Assembly (NCBI RefSeq): GCF_004379255.2 | Contig: NC_056042.1 | Location: forward strand, 18,771,901 to 18,835,900 | Length of the DNA stretch: 64,000 nt | Origin: Salvia splendens | Lineage: Eukaryota; Streptophyta; Magnoliopsida; Lamiales; Lamiaceae | Direction of reading: 5' to 3' | Part shown: positions 24,809 through 38,300 of the stretch, in pieces | Layout of the letters: the number at the start of each line of letters is the position of its first letter | Numbering within the stretch: position 1 is the first letter of the stretch | Program-made: the position numbers and the translations under genes | Notes under the pieces: model-generated | What the model was told of the DNA's origin: nothing | Databases searched by the model: none | What the model saw: only the letters and a program-made list of their open reading frames with translations

Positions 24809-26235
24809 TGTTATGGTTTGTATACTAGAAATCACCTTTCGAGTGATTGAATACTGTAAAACTCTAATTATTATTTCCAATTAATGCAACAGATTATTTT
24901 TGTCATAATGTTGTTATGTTTTACATTTAATAGATGTTTATTGCATATTTAAATGTATAAGCGAACATAACAAAGTCTAAGTCTTTGTTTTAGTAGACCG
25001 GTTGTGGGCTGCGCTCAATTTAAGGTACGCGGTCAGTCCTGAACAAAGAAAAATATGAATTTCACAACCTAGATAGGCCTAGACTACCTATCGTGAAAGG
25101 TTGCAATGTCAGTCCGATTATTTCTAAGCCTTATTGAAATAAGATGACGTTGGTGTGGTATAGCACTGAATGGATCTAACAGCAAGACGAGTCTTTATGC
25201 TATCTACTGAAAGACGATGTCTTGATAATTAATTTCTTAATCAATGTACGTTAGCATTGAGCATACGATATTGAGTATCTACTACTTTGACTTACCAAAA
25301 GTGCGGGGTTTTCGTCACCCAACGATCCAGGTATATTGGGTAGTGGTGATCATTATCTAGCGGTGCTAGGATTGCTATTATGTTAAATCATGCACGAGGA
25401 GAATCTCGTTTGATAACATCCACAACAGGAGCTCGAAACAAGGTTTTATTATTCGGAACCTAGCTAGTTGGAGTTTGATTACTCTATGTATAATAAATAA
25501 GAGTTTCTTACTAAGTCCACTCTTGGAAATTAAAATATGTTAATTAATTAAGTCCATAGCAGACATTGATTAATTAATGGATGTTTCTATCTTAAGCGCG
25601 GGAAATGAATTAAACAAATAAAAGGAAACCCGGTACTTGTAATTTCGGATTTGGAAAGGCAGTGCAATATTACTTCTGTAGTGGCTGCTTGTAATATTTC
25701 AATATAAGCTTATATTAAATTGTGGGTTTAATTTAATTAGTAAAAATCTAATTAGGTGAGGCCATGTCCAAATTCTTCCTTAGATCCCTGACTGGGCCCA
25801 ATATGTGACTTAATATAAATAGGAGAATAAAGGAGACAGAAAACACAACCTTTCCACATCATAATTTTCGTTCCCCTCTGTTTAGAGAGAGAATCGAAAA
25901 TTGCTCTCCTTCCGTGAGCAGATTTCTGTCTTCGTTATTTAAGTACTAGTACACTGGTGAGATTTTCCCACACAAATATCAGTCTACAGTCCGAGACACC
26001 AGTCAGAAGATCTGAGGTCGAGTTCTCAAGATCTTCACGTGGAGAAGAAGCAAGCCATCTTTGATTCGTAAGAGAATCAACAAGGTAAATTGGCTAACTC
26101 CGTAGTATGCATGTTTTAGGGATTATTTATGCTAAAGCATGTTTAAAATTACATGTTATAAGTATGATACATCTGCTAAATAGATCAGTTTTATGTGATC
26201 CATTAGAACGCACGCTTCCGCTACCAACACCTTCA
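24809..26235 (+). repeat. 5' LTR of copia A
   Basis: 1427 bp, starting TGTTATGGTTTGTATAC and ending ACCTTCA. TATAAATA at 25814-25821 is a plausible promoter. It is visibly diverged from the 3' copy at 59801-61257 (substitutions and small indels), so A is the oldest LTR element here. Confidence 0.9.
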
Positions 26236-26237
26236 AT

Positions 26238-26249
26238 TGGTATCAGAGC
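26238..26249 (+). other. tRNA-Met primer binding site of copia A
   Basis: TGGTATCAGAGC lies two bases after the 5' LTR and complements the 3' end of initiator tRNA-Met, the usual copia primer. Confidence 0.9.
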
Positions 26250-27097
26250 CAGTCTTTGACTCTTATTATTTGGATTTAAATTTCGAAAAATTCATGTATG
26301 CATGTGTTATTTGGTTAGGAAGCATGTTCTTGTTAGTTTTTGTTTAATTTTATGCATGTTGAACTCAAGAACAATCGAATCAAAGTACTTGAATTTATCG
26401 ATCGTACGAGATGTGTGATCCGTCGGCTCTCACACCGAGACGGATCGCACCACGCGCGATCGACAAAGGGTAGTCGAAATAGTGGGAGCCGAGGGATCAT
26501 AGGCTACAGGGCGACGCGCAAACGAGCATGGGCTTGTGCGCGCCTCCGACCGAGACCAAACCCTAGGCGGCACCCGCACCAAGCTCGACGCATGGAGCAT
26601 GGCGCGGTGCGGAAGTTCGACCGAGAACTCATTGGAACACCTAGACGCTACGCGGCTGGCCGAGAGAAACGCCACTGTCATGCACGCTGCTAGCCGAGAA
26701 TCACGGCACCTGACGTGCCAGGACACCGAGACGGAATCAGCGGCTGGCCGAGAGCTGAGGCGCCTATGCGTGTCTCGCTGACCGAGAGCTGCCGAGACAC
26801 CGACGAGCCGGTGGTCAAGCCAGGCGGCCGAGAGCATGCGCGCACACATGCGCTGCTGGCCGAGACGCAATGTGCGTCGTGATCCGACGACGAACTAGTC
26901 GGATTTTCATCGTTCATCATTCGTGTGAACCTCGTGCGATGAGATAACGATGAAAGATTATTTTATTGATTATTTAATTTTTTAATTAAAAGATATTATT
27001 AAAATATTATTATTTAATGGAAATAGAATCTTTTTGGAAGATTTACCTAGATTTTAGGAATATTTTTATTATTATCTATATCTATGGCAATAAATAA

Positions 27098-27303
27098 TAC
27101 TCCCTCCGTCCCATTAAATATGCAACATTTGCTTTTCGGCACAGGATTTTATGTAGTGTTGTTTTGTGAGTTAATGAAGAGAGAGTAAAGTAAGAGAGAA
27201 GAAAGAGTAGAGAGAGTATTGTTTCTATTTTTAGAAACGTTTCATTTTTAATGGGACAGACCAAAAAGGAAAACGTTTCATTTCTAATGGGACAGAGGGA
27301 GTA
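27098..27303. mobile_element. Stowaway-like MITE in the copia A leader
   Basis: CTCCCTCCGTCCC at 27100 and GGGACAGAGGGAG to 27301, with TA on both sides. AAACGTTTCATTT plus TAATGGGACAGA is duplicated at the right end. The matching leader position in copia B (near 45660) lacks it, so it inserted after the two copies diverged. Confidence 0.75.
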
Positions 27304-27756
27304 TTATTTTATTACTAGATGATATGGATGAGGATAATTTAATAGTTTCCTAATATTTATATATCTAGAATCCTAATAAGGATAGATATGTATGAATACA
27401 TTAAATAATAAATCTTCTCTTCCTAATCTTGAACATGGAAATCATTTGAATTTAATTTTTCATGTCTTATTAAGAATTAAATAACTTAATTAGTTTAGAT
27501 ATATCTTATAGTAGACATGAATAAGAATTAAATTCTAGAACATTACTTTCCTGAAGGAAGATACCAATAATAAATAAAAGATTTAATTATCCAGCATATT
27601 AAATACCAACAGAATTTAATTAAGCCTTAAACTGCCTCTAGGCTAAGGATAATTAAAGAAAAACCATAACCTAAAATATCTAAGCTATAATTACGAACTC
27701 AACATTTGTATATGGTCTCCATCAATTGGTCTGCAATTCATGAAGTCTTTTTTTCT

Positions 27757-27905
27757 AATATTATCGCCACCTGCTCTGTGGGGACAATAATCCTAAGAAA
27801 TAGCGAGTTCATGAGGGCGGACTACTAAAAAAATAAATAAATAGTATGAACTAGAATGTGGTTTCTAATATTATCGCCACCTACTTCGTGGGGACAATAA
27901 TCCTA
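27757..27905 (+). repeat. Duplicated hairpin, 110-bp period, in copia A leader
   Basis: TTCTAATATTATCGCCACCT begins at about 27753 and 27863. In each copy ATTATCGCCAC can pair with the following GTGGGGACAATAAT around a short loop. Placement in a retroelement leader invites a packaging or translation role, but that is inference. Confidence 0.65.
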
Positions 27906-28258
27906 AGAAACTGCGAGATTCAGAAGTTCACACAGGATTTATGGGATAGCTTGATCTTGTTAGCAGCACATGAGCATTGTTATGAGAGTGTGTTGTAGGA
28001 ATGAGACTCTGTAATGCTAAATTCGATGGTCTTGCTTAGGCAACATTAGGCGGCCATGCCACTATGTGGTCTCTGGACTATTCGTCGATGATTGTGACCA
28101 GTAAAATTGTAAGATTTTAATGCGTATTGACTTCCTCTGGAGGGTACAAAATTTTAATTTTACAGTTGCAAGATTTTGAAAAGTTTTATGGTCATCATAC
28201 ATAAGTTTATGACAAATAGTAAATACTCTGTTTTGTAGTGCAAAATCAAATCGTCAAG

Positions 28259-28705
28259 ATGTCGTTCAATCCTCTTTCTGCAATTCTTAAAGAAAACAAA
28301 CTCGAGGGCCAAAATTACATAAAATGGAAACAAAACTTGGACATCGTTCTTACAGCAGATGAGTACATCTTTGTACTCACAACCCCTCGACCTCCAGTGC
28401 CGGCGGCTAATGCTGCGGCAGGAGTCAGAGATGCACACAGACGGTGGCATAAGGCGAATGAGATGACTAAGTGCTACATGTTGGCTTCTATGTCTTCAGT
28501 ACTCAAGCATCAGCATTCTGCCATGGAAACAGCCGCCGAGATCATGCAGAATCTCAAGAATCTTTTTGGTACTGAGAATCGAACGGCTAAGTCTCAATCC
28601 TTTCGGAGTATCACGTCGAAGACAATGAAGGAAGGCACGTCAGTGAGGGACCATGTCCTCGAGATGATGAGCCACCTCAACCAAATTGAGGTCTTGGGAG
28701 GGACG
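28259..28705 (+). pseudogene. Copia A gag, N-terminal part, cut by copia B
   Basis: ATG 28259 opens MSFNPLSAILKENKLEGQNY, with YIKWKQNLDIVL and AEIMQNLKNLF, the usual start of plant copia Gag, which forms the virus-like particle. The frame is open to the insertion point after LNQIEVLGG; it resumes at 48083 on the far side of copia B, where IDPKSQVTIILQS continues the domain. Confidence 0.9.
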
Positions 28706-30176
28706 TGAAGGGGTTGGCAGCGGAAGCGTGCACAAATATCCGATCACATGAATTTGATATATTTAGCAGATTATTCAGACAAATTCTATTCGCGCAATTA
28801 TCACATGTATCATGCTCATAACTTGAATTAAAACATGCTTTAGCATATAAAATCCCTAAAACATGCTTACTAAAACATGCTTACTACGGAATTAGCCAAT
28901 TTACCTTGTTGATTAAATCAAGAATCGATGATGGCTTGCTCCGTCTCCACGTGAAGATCTTCAATACAAGACCTCGGATCTTCTGACTGGTGTCCCGGAC
29001 TATACACTGATATTTGTGTGGACAAATCTCACCAACGTACTAGGACTCGAATAATGGAAGACAGAAACTGTTCACGGAGGAGGCACAAATTCCGAACTCT
29101 CTCTATCTAGAGGGGGACGAATTTTTTTTTAGAAAAAGGTGTTTTCTGTCTCCTTTATTCTCCTATTTATATTAAGTCACAAATTGGGCTCAGTCAGGGA
29201 TCTAAGGAAGAATTGGATCAGACCTCACCCAATTAGCTTTTTACTAATTAAATTGAACCCACAATTTAATATAAGCTTATATTGGAATATTACAAGCAGC
29301 CACTACAGAAGTAATATTGCACTGCCTTTCCAAATCCGAAATTACAAGTATTCCGAGTTTCCTTTATTTGCGTTTAATTCATTTCCCGCGCTTAAGATAG
29401 AAACATCCATTAATTAATTAATGTATGCTATGGACTTAATTAATCAACATATTTAATCTCCAAGAGTGGACTTAGCAAGAAACTCTTATTTATTATTCAT
29501 AGAGTAATCAAACTCCAACTAGCTAGGTTCCGAATAATAAAACCTTATTTCGAGCTCCTCTTGTGGATGTTATCAAACGAGACTCTCCTCGCGCACGATT
29601 CAACGTAATAGCAGTCCTAGCACCGCTAGATAATGATCACCACTACCCAATATACCTGGATCGTTGGGTTACGAAAAACCGCACCTTTGGTAAGTCAAAG
29701 TAGTAGATACTCAATATCGTATGCTCAATGCTAACGTACATTGATTAAGAAATTATTATCAAGACCTCGTCTTTCAGTAGATAGCATAAAGACTTGTCTT
29801 GCTGTTAGATCCATTCGGTGCTATACCACACCAACGTCATCTTATTTCAATAAGGCTTAGAAATAATCGGACTGACATTGCAACCTTTCACGATAGGTAG
29901 TCTAGGCCTATCTGGGTTGTGAAATTCTTCTTTTTCTTTGTTCAGAACTGACCGTGTTACCTTAAAGTGGACGACGCCCACAACCGGTCTACTAGAACAA
30001 AGACTTAGACTTTGTTACGTTCTTATACATTTAAATATGCAATAAACAACCATTAAATATAAAACATAACAACATTATGATAAAAATAATCTGTTTTATT
30101 CATTGGAAAATAACAAGTAGAGTTTTACAGTATCCAATCACTCGAAAGATGATTTCTAGTATACAAAACCCTAACA
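28706..30176 (-). repeat. 3' LTR of copia B
   Basis: 1471 bp, from TGAAGGGGTTGG to CCCTAACA on the plus strand, which is the complement of the A-family LTR. The polypurine tract abuts it at 30177. Confidence 0.9.
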
Positions 30177-30246
30177 ATCTCCCACTTATACTCAAAACAG
30201 CTTTCGAGTATACAAAAAATAGTGCACACGTCTAAATTTCTCCCAC

Positions 30247-33200
30247 TTATATTGAAAGCGAGTTGAGGTCTTGAATGAGTAGAACTCTCATCCCTTTAAC
30301 ATGGCATTCGAACGGTTTCACCGCCAAAGCCTTTGTAAAAGGATTTGCCAGGTTGTTCTCTGACGCAATCTTGACCACTTGTATGTCTCCTCTCTGCACT
30401 ATATCTCTAATGATATGATACTTCCGCTCTAAGTGTTTGCTCGCTTTGTGAGCTCTTGGTTCTTTCGAGTTTGCCACAGCACCAGAATTGTCACAATAAA
30501 TGGTGATGCTCTTAGGCAGATTCGAAACCACACCTAAATCCATAAGGAAGTTCTTGAACCATACTGCCTCTTTTGCAGCCTCCGAAGCGGCCACATACTC
30601 GGCTTCCATGGTCGAGTCCGTGATGCATTTCTGCTTCACACTCTTCCAAATTACGGCTCCACCTCCTAAGGTGAACACATATCCTGAAGTAGATTTTCTC
30701 GAGTCCTGATCAGCTTGAAAGTCTGAGTCAGTATATCCCAAAGGACAGAGCTCGACTGCATTGTAAACTAGATCATAGTCCTTAGTCCGTTTAAGGTACT
30801 TGAGTATGTTCTTTACGGCAGTCCAATGTCCTTGGCCCGGATTCGACTGATATCTTGCCACCATGCCAACAACAAAGCAAATATCAGGTCTAGTACAAAG
30901 CATAGCATACATGAGACTTCCAATTGCGGAAGCATATGGAATCCTTCTCATTTCCTGTATCTCAGATGGCGTTTTAGGGCACATCTCTTGAGATAAATGG
31001 ATGCCATGTCTAAAAGGTAAGAAACCTCTCTTGGCGTCCTGCATGCTAAAATGACTAAGTACTATGTCGATGTAAGGTTCTTGAGATAAGCACAACATCT
31101 TCTTTTCTCGATTCCGAAAAACCTTGATCCCGAGAATGTGTCCCGCGTCTCCCATATCCTTCATCTTGAATTGGTTCGACAACCAAGTTCGTACTGATGA
31201 CAACATCTTTTTATTGTTTCCAATTAGAAGAATGTCATCTACATATAAAACTAATAACACCACATTCCCCTTATCAACTTTCTTATACACACAGCTTTCA
31301 CTTGGGCACTTTTCGAATCCAAACTTGCGAACAGTTTGATCGAAACATTGGTTCCACGATCTAGATGCTTGCTTGAGGCCAAAAATGGCCTTCTTAAGCT
31401 TCCAAACCATGTGTTCTTTGCCCTTTATGGCATATCCTTCGGGTTGTTCCATGTAGATGGTCTCCTCAAGACCTCCGTTTAGAAACGCAGTCTTAACGTC
31501 CATCTGCCATACATCCCAATCCATATAAGCTGCAATAGACAATAGTATCCGGATCGATTTGAGCATGGCCACTGGGGAGAAGGTCTCGTCATAATCGACC
31601 CCTTCCTTTTGGGTATACCCCTTGGCCACTAGTCTTGCCTTAAAGACTTTAACTCGTCCATCGGGTCCATGTTTACGTTTATATATCTACTTGCTCCCAA
31701 TAGTAGTACAGCCTTCGGGTAGGAAGGACAAATCGTAGACGTCTTTGTCTATCATAGATTGTAGTTCTGAATCCATTGCTTTCACCCATTCGCAATGATC
31801 GACATCTGCCAGCGCCTCCGCAAAGTTTGAGGGATCTAATACATTGCTGTACGAGGAGGCGCGACACTACAATATTTTGAGTAGAAGTTGAAGTTTCGGG
31901 AATTGTATGTACACTTGGTACTTGTTCTTGGTTAATGGAACTTGTGACAGAAGTCAGCTCATCGAGAGCCACTTCACTGCTGGGTTTATGATTCATTACA
32001 TAGTCTTCCTCTAAGAATGTCGCGTGAGTACTCACAATGACTTTCTTGTCTCGGAGACTAAAGAATTCATAACCTTTCGTGCCTTTGGGGTATCCTATAA
32101 ACAAACATACCTCCGTCCTTGATCCTAGCTTAGTTGGATCATTTTCCAATACATGAGCCGGGCAACCCCAAATCTTGAGATGTGCTAGATTGGGCTTACG
32201 CCCAGTCCACAACTCATAAGGAGTAGTAGGTACGGATTTCGTTGGTAAATTGTCTAAAATATGGCTTGCAGAAAGCAAGACATGTCCCCAAAATGAAATA
32301 GGCAGACGTGCATAACACATCATCGATCGAACCATGTTTAACAAGGTCCTGTTCCTTATTTCAGCCACGCCGTTCTGCTGGGGCGTGCCCGGCGGAGTCA
32401 GTTGGGATTCAATTCCCGACTCCGATAAGTAGTCCAAAAATTCGGCACTGAGGTATTCGCATCCACGATCAGATCGTAGGCATTTGATATTCTTTCCATG
32501 ATACTTCTCCACAAGAGTCTTAAAGTCTTTAAACTTGTCAAAAGACTCTGACTTGTGACACATCAAATAGACATATCCAATTTTCGAGAAGTCATCAATA
32601 AAAGTGATGAAGTATCGAAAACCATCCCTTGCCTCTAAAGACATTGGTCCACATACATCGGAATGAACGAGCTCAAGTACTTCCTTGGCCCTATTGCCCT
32701 TAGCCTTAAAAGGCCTCTTGGTCATCTTGCCTTCTAAGCATGACTCACACTTATGAAAAGTTTCCTCCTCTAGACCTTTAATAAGATCTTGTTGAATAAG
32801 AGAATGGATCCTCCTTTCATTGGCATGACCAAGTCTAAGGTTCCATAAGTATGTTTCGTTCATTGAACTTGAAGGTTCCTTTCGTTTCTTTGAAATTTTC
32901 GATGTTGTATTGAGTTCTGATTTGCGATTATTAAACTGTGTAGAAGTGATTGTGTACAGATTGTTTTCCATGATACCACGGCAGATATAAGAACCATCTT
33001 TCTTAATAACACAATTGTCATTAAAAGAAATCGAATATCCATAAAAAACTAATTTAGAAACTGAAATTAAATTTCTTCTAAAAGAAGGTATCAACAAAAC
33101 ATTCTTCAAAATAAAAAATCTATCACTACTAAAACGCAAATAAATGTCTCCCACTGCAACGGCCGCCACTTTGGTAGCGTCGCCCAGCTGGACTTCGATC

Positions 33201-33732
33201 TTACGATCATGTAGCCGTCTTGTCACATGCATTAAGTCAGGATCAAAACAAATATGATCAGTAGCTCCTGTGTCAATAACCCAAGTGCAAGTAGATGTCG
33301 AAGCCAAACAAGACTCGACTACTAGAGCTTGGTGCATACCTGTAGCCTTGCCCCTTTTAGGACAGTCTGGCTTCCAATGCCCCTTCTCACCACACTTGAA
33401 ACACTTCCCCGAGGGCTTCTTATTTGCCCTTTTCTTCTTCTTCCCCTTAGCCACTTTGCCCGATTCTGAGTTCGGTGCCTTCCTTTTTCCTATGCTAGGC
33501 TTGAAGCCCGAGGAACGAGGAGCCGAAGTCATCATGGCAGCCTTAGCCTGGACCATAAGGTCCTCTGCTGACTGAAGTTCAGTCAATAGTTCTGCCAAGG
33601 TGTAATTCCTTTTGTTCATCTCAAAGTTGAGCTTGAATTGCTGGAAGCTATGGGGAAGACTTTGAAGGATGATTGTTACCTGTGACTCGGGATCGATCGT
33701 CCCTCCCAACACCTCAATCTGGTTGAGGTGGC
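30247..33732 (-). pseudogene. Copia B gag C-terminus and pol, degraded
   Basis: On the minus strand: end of Gag with zinc knuckle CFKCGEKGHWKPDC, protease DTGATDH, integrase zinc site and core (HSDVCGPM; SDRG followed by C where G is usual; NGVAE), then RT with YVDDILLIGN and RNase H with DSTMEAEYVA. The frame is broken near 31868 by a deletion of about 70 bases relative to copia A (the linker before RT), then a stop at about 31690, and is open again from 31629 to 30247. At 33732 it is cut by the LTR of H. Confidence 0.9.
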
Positions 33733-35283
33733 TGATAAGGCTAATTTCATGCATAGGTCTAGGGGATAAATTCGTGAATTTGCTGGGTCTAACACATGTT
33801 TTAAGCCAGGTGTATAGAGGAAATTCGCCAGGTCCAGGAAAAGAAGGAGGCAATCACACGCCCTAGGAAACTGGCGAATAAGTGAACATTGTGAAAGAAA
33901 TTGCAAGACGGAGTAAATCTCAGAACTGAAGGGTAGAATGGAGATTTCTACGAAGGTTCTAAAAGATTATGTCCGTGTCTATAAAAGGAAGGTTGCATGC
34001 ATTCTGGAGGGATCTTCTCGGGGTGGAGACCTCACTAACAGTCTGCAGCTAGTTCACTTTTCTATACACTTGGGTTCTTCGAGGGAAATTCAGGGGGTTT
34101 CGCACTTGGGTTCATTTTCCGCTTTCTCGTATTTTCAAGTTGGGTTGTAACACCGTCCTGTTGAGGGCGAAGAAACAAGTTCCCGTTTAATTTCTCGCAT
34201 TTTGTGGTTTCCATCGAGCTTCGCTGTTCGAAGCTCGGCATTCTGTTTTATCGACTATTCCGTGTTTTATGCATGTTTAATTTTCTGTTATGTCGATGTC
34301 TGATTTTGCTGTTGTGATTTTCTGGAGTTTGAGCTAGCTTACTTGTTTTGGATGCGTTTCGCAATTGTTTACTGAATCTGTGCAGAGTAATGGCTGGATC
34401 GGAATGATCGGAGTTTGTTGGTGAATGAATCGGAGGTTTGAATTTGGTTTGTAGCTTGATTGTGGAAACGTTTAAATTCGGTGTTGATCGGAGTAGATCT
34501 GTTAAATCAGAAGTTATGGAGACGAATCGAGTTATGGTTGGTTTTGGATTGCTTGGATCCGGAGTGGATTAAGCGTTCGACCTGAGATCTGAGCAGAGTT
34601 GGTTTATTTTGATGCCTAGTCTTCGTGTTTTCATTTCGCTTCGTCTAGTATATGTAGATCTGAGTTATTTCCGGTTTATCGTAAGTTTCCGACGACCAAA
34701 CTTTTACATTCTGTTCGAATCTGGGAATGTGATCTGTTTCCTTCATCTTCGTGTTTAATTCCGTTGAAGAAATGCATGCCGTTGTGAGTTGAATGCTCAG
34801 TTAGTTATATGCAGCTTTTCTGCCGTACTTGCTATTTCTGGGTCATGGTCCCCACTGTTGGTTGGTCTCTGTCTAGCTAAATTAGGTAGTCGTTTACACG
34901 TTCTAGGAAGTGAATTTAATATATCGATGTCTTGATGATGTTTGGTCTCAGCATGTTTACAGCTTTCTAGGTCTATTGTTTACATTTCCTGCCTAGGTCT
35001 AGTAGTAGTTATACCTCAACCTGTTTGCGTGGCAGCAGCCACTTAGTCAAGAGTCTCTAAATGCTCTCTTAGGTGTCCATCTTCGTGGGATTGACCCCTG
35101 CTTCTCTATACTAATTTATAGTATTCGGGTTGAGGGATCTTTGAAGGGGAGTTTTGTGTGTACAACGATAGAGTATTCTGAGTTACATTGAGTTCCTAGA
35201 CCAAGTGATCTAGTGGATTCATAGGACTTGGTGTCTTGACCTCACAACATATAAACACACGCTACTCTAAACTCACGACTTCA
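33733..35283 (+). repeat. 5' LTR of element H
   Basis: 1551 bp from TGATAAGGCTAATTTC to ACGACTTCA. TATAAAAG at 33979-33986 is a likely promoter. GTGGGATTGACCCC near 35090 corresponds to GTGGGATTCGACCC in the G LTR, so H and G LTRs are distantly related. Confidence 0.8.
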
Positions 35284-35285
35284 AA

Positions 35286-35303
35286 TGGCGCCGTTGCCGG
35301 GGA
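35286..35303 (+). other. tRNA-Asp primer binding site of H
   Basis: TGGCGCCGTTGCCGGGGA, complementary to the 3' end of tRNA-Asp, is the primer site typical of Athila-type elements. Confidence 0.85.
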
Positions 35304-35382
35304 TGGATGGCGTATTTTGTGATTGTTTTTAGAGATTTTTGGCGTACATAGTTTTGATTTATTTTTCTTTTCTTTTCAGTTT

Positions 35383-38300
35383 ATGAGCAGAGGCCCGCGG
35401 ACTGGATTTTGGAGTAACTCATCTGGGTGGAGGGACGATAGATTTATTTGGCAGATCAAGGATACAGCATCCACGGTCACCACCAGATCAGGGTTATCTA
35501 CGGGAGATCCATTTCCGTTCGGTTCGGAAAGTGAAGAGGATTGGAGTTCATCCGGAAGGGAGGATCCCAAGTCACCAACAGAGTCGGAAACAGAGTCAGA
35601 AACAGAGGAAGTAGTCATGGCGCAAGTAGAAGATCCAGATCCAGAGATCGGTTCGTTAACCGCCCATTTAGATGGAGAACCAGCTCAAGCTATAGTGATG
35701 AATCCACGCCAGCGGACTATTGAGATCAAGACAAACGTACTCGGCATCTTGCCAACGTTCTCTGGGTGTAGAAATGAGTGTCCGTACGAGTTCTTAAATG
35801 AATTCAGTAAGTTGTGTGGTATTCAGAAGAGGCCGAATGATGCAACAGAGGAGGATTATCGCCTACGTGCAATTCCGTTTGCCTTGAAGGGGGAAGCCAA
35901 CACGTGGTTATTGAGGTTGCCCCCGGATTCTATCCGCACATGGAGGGATTTCAAGTTAGAATTCTTAAATTATTTCTTCCCATCCAACAAGACGAATGCA
36001 CTGAAAAAAGAAATATTAGAGTGTAAGCAGGATTACGACGAATCTTTGAGTCAGTATTGGTCGAGATTCAAGGGGTTGTTGGATGCATGTCCGAATCACC
36101 GAATGATAGAGGCAGAGACCTACTTTCTGTTTTACGAAGGGGTGACTCCTGAGTCGAAGGACTTAATGAATTCCTCGAGTGGGGGGAATTTCACAAGAAA
36201 GAGGGGAAGTGAAGCAAGAGAAATCCTGGGGAAGTTGATCGACGCTAAGAAGGCGTACGATAACCCTATGAATGCAGTAAGGAGAGGATCGGTGAATGCC
36301 ATAAGAGAGCAAGAAGATGATAAAGTAGAAGCAAGGATTGACAGGCTCGAGAAGACTCTTTTGAACGCGATTGAAAAGATAATTCCACTAGCTTCACAAG
36401 GGAAGGGGAAATCTCCTGGTCCAGGAGATAATCAAATTCAGCAATATTACGGGACCCAGGAATGAGATTATCAAGACCAAGCCAATGCAATGGGAAGTTG
36501 GAATCCCGATGGGAGCTGGAATTCAGGGAGACAGAGAGACGCACCCTGGAGGAACCATCCAAATTTCAGATGGACTGACAACGAACAAAATCAGCCAGCA
36601 CCACAATAAAATCAGCAGTTCGCACCTCAGCCCGAGAGACAAGGTAACTGGTCAGGAAGGAACCAAGAGGGGCAGGGCAACTGGATCAATTGGAACCAAG
36701 AAGACCACTCGAGCTGGGGAAACAGAAATCAGAACAATCAAGGAAACTCTTATGTACCACCGCACCAAAGGAGTTTTCAAAACAATTACCGGGGCCCAGG
36801 AAATCAGTACAATAACGCCTCAGGAGGTCAAGGAAATGCTCGTCAGAATCAAGTGAGTGGACCGACTCTGAGTATAGGGCCATGGCCCAGTCAGCAACCA
36901 AAGAGTATCGATGATATGGTGCACGACCTCGTCAGTTTTCAGCAACATATGCAAAACAACCTGCAATCGAACAATGACGTAGTACACAAGCTTCAAGACG
37001 CTCAGCAGGAGCAAAAGGCAACAATGGATATGCTAGCAAAGCAATTATCCCAGATAGCCACCTCTTTGAGTGATATGAGGGGGAATGAAGGAAAGATTCC
37101 CGCCTCAGTAAGGCCACCTGATAGAGCGGATATAAGTCAGATTATCTTGAGATCCGGGAAAGGATATGAGGGGCCAGTGGTAAGAACGAAGGAAGCGACA
37201 GATCCCAAGGAAGGCAACAGGAACTTGGAGGGCGATAATTCCTTGCTCAAGGATGACCTTAAGGCACAAGACTTGGAGAGATCCTTGCCTAGGTCAACTG
37301 AACCATTCTTCCTCGATTCAGAGCCGAAGTTGGAGAACGAGGCAGTAGGGGAGGAAACTGGAGAGTTCTCGGCTGAAAGTTTTACAGGAGCAGGGAAGCG
37401 ACTGAAGCCTTTCCCAAGCCGGGGGGAAGCCAAGAAGAAGAAGGAAGAGCCGGTAGATTTCATGGATATTTTTGGGAAGCTGGAGATTAATCTACCATTC
37501 TTACAGGCTTTGAAATTGCAGGTGTTTAGCAAGTTCATCAAGGAATTTATAGCTGGGAAGGCTAGACCCAGTGGAAAAATTTTGATAGGCGAGAACGTCT
37601 CCGCAGTGATTCAAAAGCGGAGGATGCCTTCGAAGTGCAATGATCCAGGTATGTTTACTTTTCCCATCTCTAATGGTGATGTAAAAATCGAGCATGCTAT
37701 GTGTGACTTGGGTGCATCCATAAGTGTGTTACCACTGTCTATATACAAGAAGTTAGTAGGGGTAGGCATGGTGGACACAAAAGTTGTGATCCAATTGGCA
37801 GACAGGTCATGCATATGTCCTGAAGGAGTGCTTGAAAACGTGATAGTGAAGGTACATGACTCTTGTACCCAGCTGATTTTCATGTGATTAAAATGAGTGA
37901 TAGTGAGTCTACAGAGTCTGGCGGAGTACTTTTAGGGAGACCTTTCCTACGTACCGCTAAGACTATCATTGATGTCTTTGATGGCACCATCTGCCTTGAT
38001 TACAATTGGGAGACATATACATTCAGCATCGATGAGGCGATGAAGAAACCTCTTGACGTTGAAAATTTGCATGCTATAGATGTTATTAACCCTTTTGTCC
38101 AGGAGTATCTTGAGACATAATTAATGCAGGTACAGATCGAGAATTCCGAGATGAGTCATGCCATTGATAGAGAAGTAGCCAATTGGTGTGAAGCCATGAA
38201 GACGAGTGAGTTATCAGATGATGAACTAGCTGAAGCGATTCTGGAATTCTGCACGAACCCGGAGCTAGCTAGATCAAGGAGGACACCTTATTTGGCAAGC

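Larger units (their letters stand above)
26250..28258 (+). other. Long untranslated leader of copia A
   Basis: About 2 kb between primer site and gag. It contains a GC-rich island (26410-26930) with about eleven CCGAGA cores, often as GGCCGAGA; a Stowaway MITE; and a 110-bp duplicated hairpin. Frames in the GC-rich island are open on both strands but have no protein-like character. Confidence 0.7.

Noticed and set aside
26340..26920. Open frames of 76-146 codons on both strands in the GC-rich leader island of copia A (and 45666-46507 in B)
   Set aside because: High GC with few stops opens all frames. No domain, no shared frame between the two copies, and the region is a retroelement leader.
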